Source: Flavobacterium akiainvivens
Lineage (GTDB): Bacteria > Bacteroidota > Bacteroidia > Flavobacteriales > Flavobacteriaceae
DNA length: 64,000 nucleotides
NCBI RefSeq assembly: GCF_001278115.1
Contig: NZ_LIYD01000005.1
Location: 1-64,000 of the forward strand
Reading direction: 5' to 3'
Under the pieces are notes generated by a model. That model was given only the letters and a program-made list of their open reading frames with translations. It did no database searches and had not been told where the DNA came from. Below, in pieces: positions 34,015 to 42,084 of this stretch. How positions within the stretch are numbered: position 1 is the stretch's first letter; each line of letters begins with the position of its first letter. The translations under genes were made by a program, and so were the position numbers.

Positions 34015-35259
34015 TTAAGGTTGCATTATAGTATAAACCGAAATTGAAGCAGGAGAGTTGCCAATCAAAACCGCATAATCAATAAAATCGGCCGTGCAGG
34101 CAGTACCATAATCTGCCTTTTGCGGAGGGTCATACACCACCTCAATCATATCAGTACATTTTGCCGTATTATAAGGGCTCCCGGGCGCGTTTAACCTATA
34201 AATGGTACAATCATCTACCAACTCCTTTTTCAATGCTTCTATGCCTTTAAAATACTCGTTAGGGGCATCGCCAATACCAAAATCGCCTTCGGTGGTAGAG
34301 CGCAGGTACTTGCCGTTATCGTCAAAAATATCATCCCAAATTACCTCTGATTTTGTAAAGTAGCCCATAACCGTAACCACCTCCTGTTTTTTGTAAATGC
34401 CGTTATCTATCAGGATAGAAAAAAACGATGCATTATTACCCTCCTTATGCTTCATGATATGGAAAAACCCCAGGCGGAAAAACTGGGTTTTGCCTTTTAT
34501 ACTGTACATATCGCGCAGTTTCAGGTAGTTTTCATACAGTTCCTTTTCACGGTTAAACTCTTTTTGCTGGCGGGTTTTAATGTTTGAAATAATATAGGCA
34601 AACATCTTTTTGTCCTTTATCAGTTTGTTGTATTTAGCCGGGTCAGCCTCATAATCCGCCACAAAATCCTTCAGCTGTTTAGCAGAAAAGCTGTCGTATT
34701 TAGCAGAGTAATCTGTAGTATCTACATCCACCGTTTTTTGAAGTTCCTGAGCCAGCGGCCAGTTTTTGGTATTCTTTATCAGCGAAAGCAAATGCCTGTA
34801 GGTGTATTTGTAGCTGACAATAATGTCCGGACCTAAAACGGTAATCTTTTTATTTTTAGGAAGTTTGTCATTCAGGGCTTTAATGCGTTTCCATTTCTCC
34901 AAAACGTTAACAGTACGTTCCTGTGGCACACGGGTACCGTAGTGGATGATGAGGTCTTTAAGCAACGCTTCATCCCCGGTGCTGAGGTATAGGTTAAAAT
35001 AATGGGCAATGCTTATATCGGTCTCGGCAAAATAATAGTCAACGCCCTGCTGCTTTAATAACGATTGTAGTATAAACACTTCGGCGTCTTCGGTCTTCGC
35101 CGAACCGTGGTAAGCACCAAAGCCTATAATCCGGGCTTTTGGTTCAGGCAGGGTATACGATGCATCAAGCACATTTTTATGTTGCGAAAGATACTTTTCC
35201 TTGTCCTGGGCAAAAACCAAAACGGCGTGTAGTAAAAAGAGGATTGTGGCTTTTTTCAT
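34015..35259 (-). CDS. Secreted erythromycin-esterase/TraB-fold-like protein
   Basis: A 414-residue exported protein (signal peptide ends AVLVFAQ). IIGFGAYHGSAKTEDAEVFILQ and DYYFAETDIS carry the His and Glu residues found at the active site of EreA-like esterases. The rest is helical and poorly conserved. Bacteroidetes contain many such secreted relatives of unknown substrate, so antibiotic esterase activity should not be assumed. The ATG at 35259 gives a proper signal peptide; a frame-open ATG 21 bases upstream does not. Confidence 0.6.
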   Translation of the reverse strand: MKKATILFLLHAVLVFAQDKEKYLSQHKNVLDASYTLPEPKARIIGFGAYHGSAKTEDAEVFILQSLLKQQGVDYYFAETDISIAHYFNLYLSTGDEALLKDLIIHYGTRVPQERTVNVLEKWKRIKALNDKLPKNKKITVLGPDIIVSYKYTYRHLLSLIKNTKNWPLAQELQKTVDVDTTDYSAKYDSFSAKQLKDFVADYEADPAKYNKLIKDKKMFAYIISNIKTRQQKEFNREKELYENYLKLRDMYSIKGKTQFFRLGFFHIMKHKEGNNASFFSILIDNGIYKKQEVVTVMGYFTKSEVIWDDIFDDNGKYLRSTTEGDFGIGDAPNEYFKGIEALKKELVDDCTIYRLNAPGSPYNTAKCTDMIEVVYDPPQKADYGTACTADFIDYAVLIGNSPASISVYTIMQP

Positions 35260-35334
35260 GATGTGATAATTGAGCCACAAATATCGGTGTCAACCTTTAA
35301 CCGCAATTGTATAATTGGGACACCCGTTAAACAA

Positions 35335-35361
35335 ACAACCCCGCACAGGGCGGGGTTGTAG
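35335..35361 (-). terminator. Hairpin after mutB
   Basis: AACCCCGC-acagg-GCGGGGTT is a perfect stem; on the minus strand it is followed by TGTTTG, a weak T tract. Confidence 0.7.
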
Positions 35362-35376
35362 TATATGATGTAAGGG

Positions 35377-37509
35377 TTATTCAAACCCTTTAACCAGTAT
35401 TTCGAGTATTTTAATGGCTGCCTCGCTTATTTTGGTACCCGGGCCAAAAACAGCCACAGCACCGGCATCAAACAGGTATTGGTAGTCCTGCGCCGGTATA
35501 ACCCCGCCTACAATAACCATAATATCTTCGCGGCCGTATTTTTTAAGCTCTTCAATAACCTGTGGCACAAGGGTTTTATGCCCTGCCGCTAAAGATGATA
35601 CGCCCAGTATATGCACGTCGTTCTCAACTGCCTGTTTGGCAGCCTCAGCCGGGGTTTGAAACAGCGGGCCAATGTCTACATCAAAGCCCACATCGGCATA
35701 ACCGGTAGCTACCACCTTGGCGCCGCGGTCATGACCATCCTGGCCCATTTTGGCAATCATAATACGGGGGCGGCGGCCGTCTAATGTTGCAAAATCATCG
35801 GCCAGCTGCCTTGCTTTTGCAAAGCTTTCGTCGTTTTTTATCTCTTTGCTATACACGCCACTAAACGATTTAATTTGTGCCTTATACCTGCCATATACGC
35901 TTTCTAAAGCGCTGCTTATTTCGCCCAGGGTGGCCCTGTGGCGTGCGGCTTCAACAGCCAGTTCCAGTAAGTTGCCCGCGCCGTTTTTAGCCGCTTCGGT
36001 AAGGGCTGTAAGGCAGCATTCTACCTCGGCAGGGTTGCGGGTAGCCTTTATTTTATCGAGCTTTTCAAGCTGCTGGCGGCGCACCGTCTGGTTGTCTACC
36101 TCAAGTATGTGTAGCGGGTCTTCCTTTTTAAGGCGGTATTTATTTACGCCTACAATAACGTCCTGTCCGCTGTCTATACGTGCCTGCTTGCGAGCTGCGG
36201 CTTCTTCAATGCGCAGCTTGGGTATGCCCGCCTCAATGGCCTTGGTCATGCCACCCAGTTCTTCTACCTCTTCAATAAGCGCCCAGGCTTTTCGGGCTAT
36301 TTCATTAGTAAGGCTTTCAACATAATAGCTGCCGGCCCATGGGTCTACCGTTTTGGTAATTTTGGTTTCTTCCTGAAGGTACAGCTGCGTGTTACGGGCT
36401 ATTCGTGCGCTGAAGTCCGTTGGCAATGCAATGGCCTCATCGAGCGCATTAGTATGCAGCGATTGCGTTCCGCCAAAAGCTGCTGCCGCCGCCTCTATAC
36501 AGGTACGGGCAACGTTGTTAAACGGGTCCTGTTCGGTTAAGCTCCAGCCGCTGGTTTGGCAGTGTGTGCGTAGTGCCAGCGATTTTTCATCCTTCGGTTC
36601 AAACTGTTTTAAAAGTTTTGCCCACAGCATACGCCCGGCGCGCATTTTGGCAATTTCCATAAAATGGTTCATGCCAATGGCCCAGAAAAACGACAGGCGC
36701 GGGGCAAAATCGTCAATTTTCATGCCGGCTGCCAGCCCGGTACGTATGTACTCCAGGCCATCGGCAAGGGTGTAAGCCAGTTCAATGTCGGCAGTGGCAC
36801 CGGCTTCCTGCATGTGGTATCCCGAAATACTTATGGAGTTGAATTTGGGCATATTGCGGCTGGTATAATCAAATATATCAGCAATAATTTTCATAGACGG
36901 GGCAGGGGGGTAAATGTAGGTGTTGCGCACCATAAACTCCTTAAGGATATCATTTTGTATGGTGCCCGAAAGCAGTTCTGCCTTTACGCCCTGTTCCTCT
37001 GCCGCTACAATATAAAAGGCCATAACGGGCAGCACGGCACCGTTCATGGTCATACTAACCGACATCTCGTTTAGGGGAATCTGGTCAAACAGCACCTTCA
37101 TGTCTTCCACACTGTCTATAGCCACACCGGCTTTGCCTACATCGCCCACCACACGCTCGTGGTCTGAATCATAGCCGCGGTGCGTGGCAAGGTCAAACGC
37201 TACTGATAAGCCTTTTTGCCCGGCGGCGAGGTTGCGGCGGTAAAACGCATTACTTTCCTCAGCCGTACTAAACCCGGCATACTGACGAATGGTCCACGGG
37301 CGGCGCACATACATAGTGGCATACGGCCCACGCAGAAACGGTGCTATACCCGCAGCAAAATCAACGTGCTCCAGGTTTTCTAAATCCGTTTCGGTATAGG
37401 CAGGTTTAACAACAACGCCCTCGGCAGTTACAAAATCTGTTTCGCTATTGTGAACTGCGGGTTGCGCGTTGTGCGACAGTTTTATATGTTGGATGTTTTT
37501 TCTGTTCAT
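35377..37509 (-). CDS. mutB: Methylmalonyl-CoA mutase large subunit
   Basis: A 710-residue adenosylcobalamin-dependent mutase that interconverts (R)-methylmalonyl-CoA and succinyl-CoA. The barrel domain begins with [23 protein letters not shown], and the C-terminal cobalamin-binding domain has the base-off motif [18 protein letters not shown], whose His replaces the cofactor base. Together with the small subunit it links propionate and branched-chain catabolism to the TCA cycle. It is the last gene of the udk-ftsB-mutA-sORF-sORF-mutB run. Residues about 7-19 ([12 protein letters not shown]) are encoded by repeat-like DNA absent from a typical N-terminus. Confidence 0.96.
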   Translation of the reverse strand: MNRKNIQHIKLSHNAQPAVHNSETDFVTAEGVVVKPAYTETDLENLEHVDFAAGIAPFLRGPYATMYVRRPWTIRQYAGFSTAEESNAFYRRNLAAGQKGLSVAFDLATHRGYDSDHERVVGDVGKAGVAIDSVEDMKVLFDQIPLNEMSVSMTMNGAVLPVMAFYIVAAEEQGVKAELLSGTIQNDILKEFMVRNTYIYPPAPSMKIIADIFDYTSRNMPKFNSISISGYHMQEAGATADIELAYTLADGLEYIRTGLAAGMKIDDFAPRLSFFWAIGMNHFMEIAKMRAGRMLWAKLLKQFEPKDEKSLALRTHCQTSGWSLTEQDPFNNVARTCIEAAAAAFGGTQSLHTNALDEAIALPTDFSARIARNTQLYLQEETKITKTVDPWAGSYYVESLTNEIARKAWALIEEVEELGGMTKAIEAGIPKLRIEEAAARKQARIDSGQDVIVGVNKYRLKKEDPLHILEVDNQTVRRQQLEKLDKIKATRNPAEVECCLTALTEAAKNGAGNLLELAVEAARHRATLGEISSALESVYGRYKAQIKSFSGVYSKEIKNDESFAKARQLADDFATLDGRRPRIMIAKMGQDGHDRGAKVVATGYADVGFDVDIGPLFQTPAEAAKQAVENDVHILGVSSLAAGHKTLVPQVIEELKKYGREDIMVIVGGVIPAQDYQYLFDAGAVAVFGPGTKISEAAIKILEILVKGFE
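37452..37488. repeat. Repeat-like segment in the 5' end of mutB
   Basis: GTGAACTGCGGGTTGCGCGT followed by TGTGCGACAG resembles the GTTG/GGGTTG-type intergenic repeats (48176-48287) and the E2 linker repeat. It is in frame. Confidence 0.5.
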
Positions 37510-37518
37510 ATCAGAAAA

Positions 37519-37659
37519 CTAATGCTCTAATGATTTTTCAATTTCTTTTATGGCTTCATCAAAGTCACGGGCTGATGAAGGATTTTTCAAGTATAATTCA
37601 GTTCTTTTCCTAACCTCATTAATCTGAAATTCATTTATTTTTTCTTCACCTCTACCCAT
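37519..37659 (-). CDS. Tiny ORF, antitoxin-like C-terminal fragment (46 aa)
   Basis: A 46-residue frame. NEVRKRTELYLKNPSSARDF followed by DEAIKEIEKSL resembles the C-terminal half of Bacteroidetes addiction-module antitoxins, where R-x(3)-Y-x-x-NP and DFDEAI-x-x-IE recur. The N-terminal hydrophobic half of that family is missing. It overlaps the preceding ORF by 25 bases in another frame and ends 9 bases before mutB. No toxin gene is next to it. It may be a real small protein or a relic. Confidence 0.5.
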   Translation of the reverse strand: MGRGEEKINEFQINEVRKRTELYLKNPSSARDFDEAIKEIEKSLEH

Positions 37660-37781
37660 AAGTATTTTTTTCTCAGTTCATTTATAGACTCTTCAGCGGT
37701 AAGATAGTCTTCTGTACTCTCATTTATCCTTTCATCAAGAATCTGCTTCATCTGCTCTGTAAGCTCAAAATCTCTATCCAT
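37635..37781 (-). CDS. Tiny ORF, antitoxin-like (48 aa)
   Basis: A 48-residue frame, MDRDFELTEQMKQILDERIN and then YLTAEESINELRKKY. It resembles the 46-residue ORF behind it (an ILDERIN / INEVRKR helix, then EESINELRKK / DEAIKEIEKS) and so may belong to the same addiction-module antitoxin group. It starts 10 bases after the mutA stop. No RelE/ParE toxin follows. A longer in-frame reading would overlap mutA and is not favoured. Confidence 0.5.
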   Translation of the reverse strand: MDRDFELTEQMKQILDERINESTEDYLTAEESINELRKKYLWVEVKKK

Positions 37782-37791
37782 ATCTTTCAAA

Positions 37792-39165
37792 TTATTGTGC
37801 AGCAGGCTGTATTTCAGCGTCCAGCCTTTCCTGTTCCACCTTCTCGGCCAGCCTTTTTTCAATTACAGGCGTTATCAGCGTTTTGCGGGGTTTGGCCTTT
37901 ACAAAAGGGTACAGCTCCAGGTCGTGGCTCATGCGGTCGGCCTTATTGGGATATTTGTTCGTGCCTATCAGCACTTCCTTACCTTCATTAAACAGCAGCT
38001 GTTCTTTTTCGGCGCTTTCGTGTATTTTACGCTGAATGGTGCCGTCCATTAACTTGGCCACAAAACCACCGGCGGCTTCTATTTCCTTAAACAATGCAAG
38101 GGCTTTTTCGGCAAGCTGGTTGGTAAGTTCTTCAATATAATAAGCGCCGTCTGCCGGGTTGGCTACCTTATCAAAATAGCTTTCGTGCTTTAAAATGAGC
38201 AGCTGGTTGCGGGCTATACGTTCGCCAAACTCATTGCTTTTGTGGTACAGCGCATCATACGGCAGGTTAATAACCGTATTGGCACCACCCAAAACAGCTG
38301 CCATACACTCGGTTGAGGTGCGCAGCATGTTTACGTTATAATCATACAGGGTTTTATTGCGGCGGGTAGGGCGCGCTATAATATGGCAATCAGTGGGCAG
38401 GCTATATTCTTTGGCTAAAGCCGAATACAATACCCGTAGCGCCCTTAGTTTGGCAATCTCAAAAAAGTAGTTGCCACCCACTGCCACCTGAAATACAAGT
38501 GATTTTTTATGTATAGCGATGCGATTGAAATATTCGTTGGCATGGGCAAGCATGTAGGCCAGATGCTGCACCATATTAGCACCAGCGTTTTGGTATAATG
38601 CACCATCAATACTCACGCAACTTATGTCAGGGCACGCCTCAATTGTTTTGGTAAGCACCTCAAAGTTATCCCCGCCCTGTGCCCAGTTGCCCTCTTTAGC
38701 CAGGTAGCCCACGGGGTCCTGAAGCACATAAAACGTGTAGCCTTTAGCCTGTGCAATAGCATTGAGTTTTTTTACGAAATCGATTGAAGTGAAACGCAAA
38801 TAAAAATACACCAGGGTAGCAGCAGGCAATTGAGATACCAGGGCCTCTGCATTAACAGTAGCATCGGCAATGGTAAAATGAATGGCTTCGGCACCGCGTT
38901 GCAGCAGGCCGGCGGCACGGTTGGCGCTTTTTTCCACATCCTGCACAAAAATATCCTGGCCTATAAAAAAGCCGGGTTTTGTGGCAGTAGCGGCAAGCGG
39001 CTGTGCGGCCTCATCGGCATGGTAAAAAGGCTTAACGCCAATGCCTTCCGGGCTTTGCCATACCAGTGTTTCGTTATAATCAGCCCCTTTAAGCTCATAT
39101 TGTATAAGCTGTTTCCATTGTTTGGAAACCACAGGGTTAAATTCGTTAAACAGTTGTTCGTCCAT
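37792..39165 (-). CDS. mutA: Methylmalonyl-CoA mutase small subunit
   Basis: A 457-residue paralogue of the mutase barrel domain (WKQLIQYELKGADYNETLVWQSPEGIGVKPFYH at the start). It has no C-terminal cobalamin-binding domain and no DxHxxG motif, so it is shorter than the classical 620-640-residue small subunits. It is expected to pair with MutB and stabilise it without binding the cofactor. It starts 3 bases after the ftsB-like gene on the same strand, so co-transcription is very likely. Confidence 0.93.
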   Translation of the reverse strand: MDEQLFNEFNPVVSKQWKQLIQYELKGADYNETLVWQSPEGIGVKPFYHADEAAQPLAATATKPGFFIGQDIFVQDVEKSANRAAGLLQRGAEAIHFTIADATVNAEALVSQLPAATLVYFYLRFTSIDFVKKLNAIAQAKGYTFYVLQDPVGYLAKEGNWAQGGDNFEVLTKTIEACPDISCVSIDGALYQNAGANMVQHLAYMLAHANEYFNRIAIHKKSLVFQVAVGGNYFFEIAKLRALRVLYSALAKEYSLPTDCHIIARPTRRNKTLYDYNVNMLRTSTECMAAVLGGANTVINLPYDALYHKSNEFGERIARNQLLILKHESYFDKVANPADGAYYIEELTNQLAEKALALFKEIEAAGGFVAKLMDGTIQRKIHESAEKEQLLFNEGKEVLIGTNKYPNKADRMSHDLELYPFVKAKPRKTLITPVIEKRLAEKVEQERLDAEIQPAAQ

Positions 39166-39168
39166 ATC

Positions 39169-39516
39169 TTAATGCGGCGTACGCTTTTGTTTTTCAATTG
39201 AGTCGCCCGGGTAATCAATAATATAAATGTCTTCGTTTTCGCGCTTCATATAATATTTTTCGCGCGCATAATGCTCGGTTTTATCGGCATTTTTAAGGTT
39301 TTGTATACTGGTGCTGTCCTTCCTGATTTCGTTAATATAGTAATCGCGGTTATCTTCCAGCTCCTTTAGCTTTTTATTAAGCGGCTGGTGTTCAAAATAC
39401 GAATAATTATCAAGGAACAGTAGCCACACACCCACAAAAATAATAACCAGCACATAGCGGTTTCCTATAAATTTAAGGAAAGGGTACTTAGAGGTTATTT
39501 TCTTGAATTTATTCAT
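39169..39516 (-). CDS. Septum formation initiator (FtsB/DivIC-like)
   Basis: A 115-residue single-pass protein. A short cytoplasmic N-terminus is followed by a membrane helix (YVLVIIFVGVWLLFLDNYS) and a coiled coil (LNKKLKELEDNRDYYINEI), then the family motif EHYAREKYYMKRENEDIYII. This is the layout of FtsB/DivIC, a part of the divisome. The ATG at 39516 is used; a TTG one codon earlier is possible. Located between udk and mutA as in other flavobacteria. Confidence 0.9.
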   Translation of the reverse strand: MNKFKKITSKYPFLKFIGNRYVLVIIFVGVWLLFLDNYSYFEHQPLNKKLKELEDNRDYYINEIRKDSTSIQNLKNADKTEHYAREKYYMKRENEDIYIIDYPGDSIEKQKRTPH

Positions 39517-39593
39517 CAATGCAATGTAAAACTAATTTTGTTGAATGCCTAAACGTTACGGCTTTTTCTGTAAACTGAGACTGCGACTGTAAA

Positions 39594-40202
39594 CTATAAA
39601 ATACGTTGATTTATTACCGCCCTCACCACGTCAATAGCCACAGTATTATACTTATCGTTTGGTATAATAATATCGGCATAAGCCTTGGTAGGCTCAATAA
39701 ACTGTTCGTGCATGGGTTTTAATGTGCTTTGGTAGCGGCTTAATACCTCTTCCATATCGCGGCCACGCTCGGCAATATCGCGCTTAAGGCGGCGTATAAG
39801 GCGCTCATCGGGGTCGGCGTGTACAAATATTTTAATGTCAAACAATTCGCGTATTTTAGGGTCGGCCAAAATCAGGATACCCTCTACAATCATAACCTTG
39901 CGCGGGTGGGTGTGTATGGTGTCTTCGGTACGGTTGTGTGTTACAAACGAATATACAGGCTGCTCAATGGCATTACCGGCTTTCAGTTCTTTTAGATGCT
40001 CGGTAAGCAGTTCAAAGTCTATAGCGCGGGGGTGGTCAAAGTTTATTTTGGCACGCTCCTCATAGCTCAGGTGGTGCGTTTCGCGGTAGTAATGGTCCTG
40101 GCTCAGCACGCCCACCTCGGTAAGGGGCAGCTGGTTCATAATCTGGTGTACTACTGTGGTTTTACCGCTACCGGTGCCGCCTGCAATTCCTATAATAAGC
40201 AT
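39594..40202 (-). CDS. udk: Uridine kinase
   Basis: A 202-residue cytoplasmic kinase that phosphorylates uridine and cytidine in pyrimidine salvage. The P-loop GGTGSGKTTV is at residues 8-17, SQDHYYRETHHLSYEER holds the nucleoside-binding Asp and Tyr, and RLIRRLKRDIAERGRDMEEVL is the lid region. Full length. First gene of the minus-strand run that leads to ftsB and the mutase genes. Confidence 0.96.
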   Translation of the reverse strand: MLIIGIAGGTGSGKTTVVHQIMNQLPLTEVGVLSQDHYYRETHHLSYEERAKINFDHPRAIDFELLTEHLKELKAGNAIEQPVYSFVTHNRTEDTIHTHPRKVMIVEGILILADPKIRELFDIKIFVHADPDERLIRRLKRDIAERGRDMEEVLSRYQSTLKPMHEQFIEPTKAYADIIIPNDKYNTVAIDVVRAVINQRIL

Positions 40203-40312
40203 TATTGACTGTTTTATTTTTTTGCAAAAATAGCAATATTAGGCGGGTGGCAATAGCATGGGGCTATATCTGTTTATAAAATTTGGGTTAAGTGTTAATT
40301 GGGTAAAAACGT

Positions 40313-40320
40313 TATATTTG
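40313..40320 (+). promoter_or_regulatory. Promoter -7 box of the amylase gene
   Basis: TATATTTG matches the consensus exactly 32 bases before the ATG at 40353 and lies inside the upstream open frame, which supports the later start. Confidence 0.6.
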
Positions 40321-40352
40321 GAAACCAAACCTTTGGTGCTTACCATTTAGCT

Positions 40353-41906
40353 ATGAAAAAACTCATCCTTACTATAACCGGCCTTTTGGCCTTTAATGCC
40401 CTTTCTGCGCAGGGCAACCCCAACAACGAAGTAATTTACCATGTTTTTCAGCGCAGCTTTTTTGACAGCAACGGCGATGGCCATGGCGACCTGGAAGGCA
40501 TACGCCAAAAGCTGGATTACATTCAAAAACTTGGGGCTACAAGTATTTTACTCACACCGCTGTATGCCAGCGATTTTTACCACAACTATTTTGCTTCTGA
40601 CTTTGAGACGATAGACCCCGAATATGGCACTCTGGCCGAATACACCACCCTTGTAGAGGAGGTGCACAAACGCAAAATGAAAATTTACCAGGATGTAGAA
40701 ATGCAGTATGTGGCAGGCACACACCCCTGGTTTAAAGATTCTTATAAAAACCCGGCATCTGCATACAGCAAGTACCTTATGTATAACGATGCAAAGAATG
40801 AAAAGCCGGGCTACTTTTATGATGTGCCAGAATTTACTACCTACAATAACCGCAAAGAGCAGATTATTGTGGTAAACATGAAAGACCAGAAAGTTAAAGA
40901 CTATACCGTTAAAATGCTGAAATACTGGGCCGACCCAAATGGCGACGGTAAGTTTACCGATGGGGTAGACGGCTACAGGCTGGACCACATGATGGATAAC
41001 CTTGATAATGCCAATAAGCTAACCAACCTGTTTAAAGATTTCTGGACACCGGTTCTGGCTGAGGTTAAAAAGGTAAACCCCAACCTTAAAATTGTAGCCG
41101 AACAGGCAGACTGGGGCTCTTATGGCTATGACTACCTTACCAAAGGCAGCGTAGACCGCATTTTTGCTTTCAGGCTTAAGCAGGCCATAGGCACTTTTGA
41201 TAAAGAGAGTATTATTGCAGCTGCCGACAGCACATTTAACTACCTGCCGGAGCATAAGCTGCCGTTTGTGTTTATAGAAAACCACGATACCAACCGTTTT
41301 GCGAGTGAGCCTGGTGTGGAGCTGCCCAAACTTAAAATTGCCGCAGCACTCAACCTGCTTATTGGCGGGGTGCCTTCTATTTATTACGGTCAGGAATTAG
41401 GTATGAAAGGCACCAGGCTCGACGGCAAGACCGATGGTAACGATATACCAATTCGTGAGGGGTTTGAATGGTATGCTGCAGGCGAAGGCCCGGGCATGGC
41501 ATTGTGGTATAAAAATACCGGCGAATGGTGGGACAAGCGCAATATGAAGCCTAATGATGGCATATCTTTAGAAGAAGCTGAAGCCGACCCTAACTCGCTT
41601 TACAATTATTACAAAAAGCTGCTGTACCTGCGCCGTACAGAAGAAGCCCTCATTAACGGACGTTATGAAAATGTGCCTAACAGAAGTGAGAATGTACTGT
41701 CTTTTGTGCGGACTTCTAAAATAGGGCAGGTGCTGGTGGTAATAAACCTTTCGGGTAAAGACGAAGCCGTTTTGCTTGAAGGCAATGATATAGTTAACTT
41801 CAGGAAACTCAGGCTGCTTTCGGGTAATGAAAAGGTTACCTTTATGCGTGGCGGCAGGAGTATAAATATGCCTGCTTATGGCATACAGGTATGGAAAGTA
41901 CTGTAG
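40353..41906 (+). CDS. Secreted alpha-amylase family protein (GH13)
   Basis: A 517-residue exported enzyme (signal peptide ends NALSAQ). GH13 regions are complete: VIYHVFQRSFFDSNGDGHGDLEG, DGVDGYRLDHMMD with the catalytic Asp, KIVAEQADWG with the catalytic Glu, and FIENHDTNRF with the transition-state Asp. The barrel is followed by a short C-terminal beta domain. It probably cleaves alpha-1,4-glucans or maltodextrins in the periplasm. The start at 40353 is preferred because a consensus -7 box lies upstream within the longer frame and because it gives a signal peptide. No sus genes are adjacent. Confidence 0.93.
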   Translation: MKKLILTITGLLAFNALSAQGNPNNEVIYHVFQRSFFDSNGDGHGDLEGIRQKLDYIQKLGATSILLTPLYASDFYHNYFASDFETIDPEYGTLAEYTTLVEEVHKRKMKIYQDVEMQYVAGTHPWFKDSYKNPASAYSKYLMYNDAKNEKPGYFYDVPEFTTYNNRKEQIIVVNMKDQKVKDYTVKMLKYWADPNGDGKFTDGVDGYRLDHMMDNLDNANKLTNLFKDFWTPVLAEVKKVNPNLKIVAEQADWGSYGYDYLTKGSVDRIFAFRLKQAIGTFDKESIIAAADSTFNYLPEHKLPFVFIENHDTNRFASEPGVELPKLKIAAALNLLIGGVPSIYYGQELGMKGTRLDGKTDGNDIPIREGFEWYAAGEGPGMALWYKNTGEWWDKRNMKPNDGISLEEAEADPNSLYNYYKKLLYLRRTEEALINGRYENVPNRSENVLSFVRTSKIGQVLVVINLSGKDEAVLLEGNDIVNFRKLRLLSGNEKVTFMRGGRSINMPAYGIQVWKVL

Positions 41907-41988
41907 TTACAGAAAAGAATATTTATAGGTTTACAAATTGTTAATGTTTTGTTTATAGGGATAAGCCCCGGCAGACGGTTCATAATCA

Positions 41989-41996
41989 TAACTTTG
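41989..41996 (+). promoter_or_regulatory. Promoter -7 box of the T9SS cargo gene
   Basis: TAACTTTG, exact consensus match, about 90 bases before the ATG at 42085. Confidence 0.5.
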
Positions 41997-42084
41997 GAGG
42001 CATTTTTTATGGCTCTGACAGTTTTATTATTTGTTTTAACGATTGATACTTGCCAACCAAATACTAACTAAATACAAATTGCAC

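Noticed and set aside
34015..35259. Erythromycin resistance gene.
   Set aside because: The EreA-like motif is weak and many secreted relatives in Bacteroidetes have no resistance role.
35750..36325. A 191-codon plus-strand frame opposite mutB.
   Set aside because: Serine- and alanine-rich antisense shadow of the conserved mutase gene.
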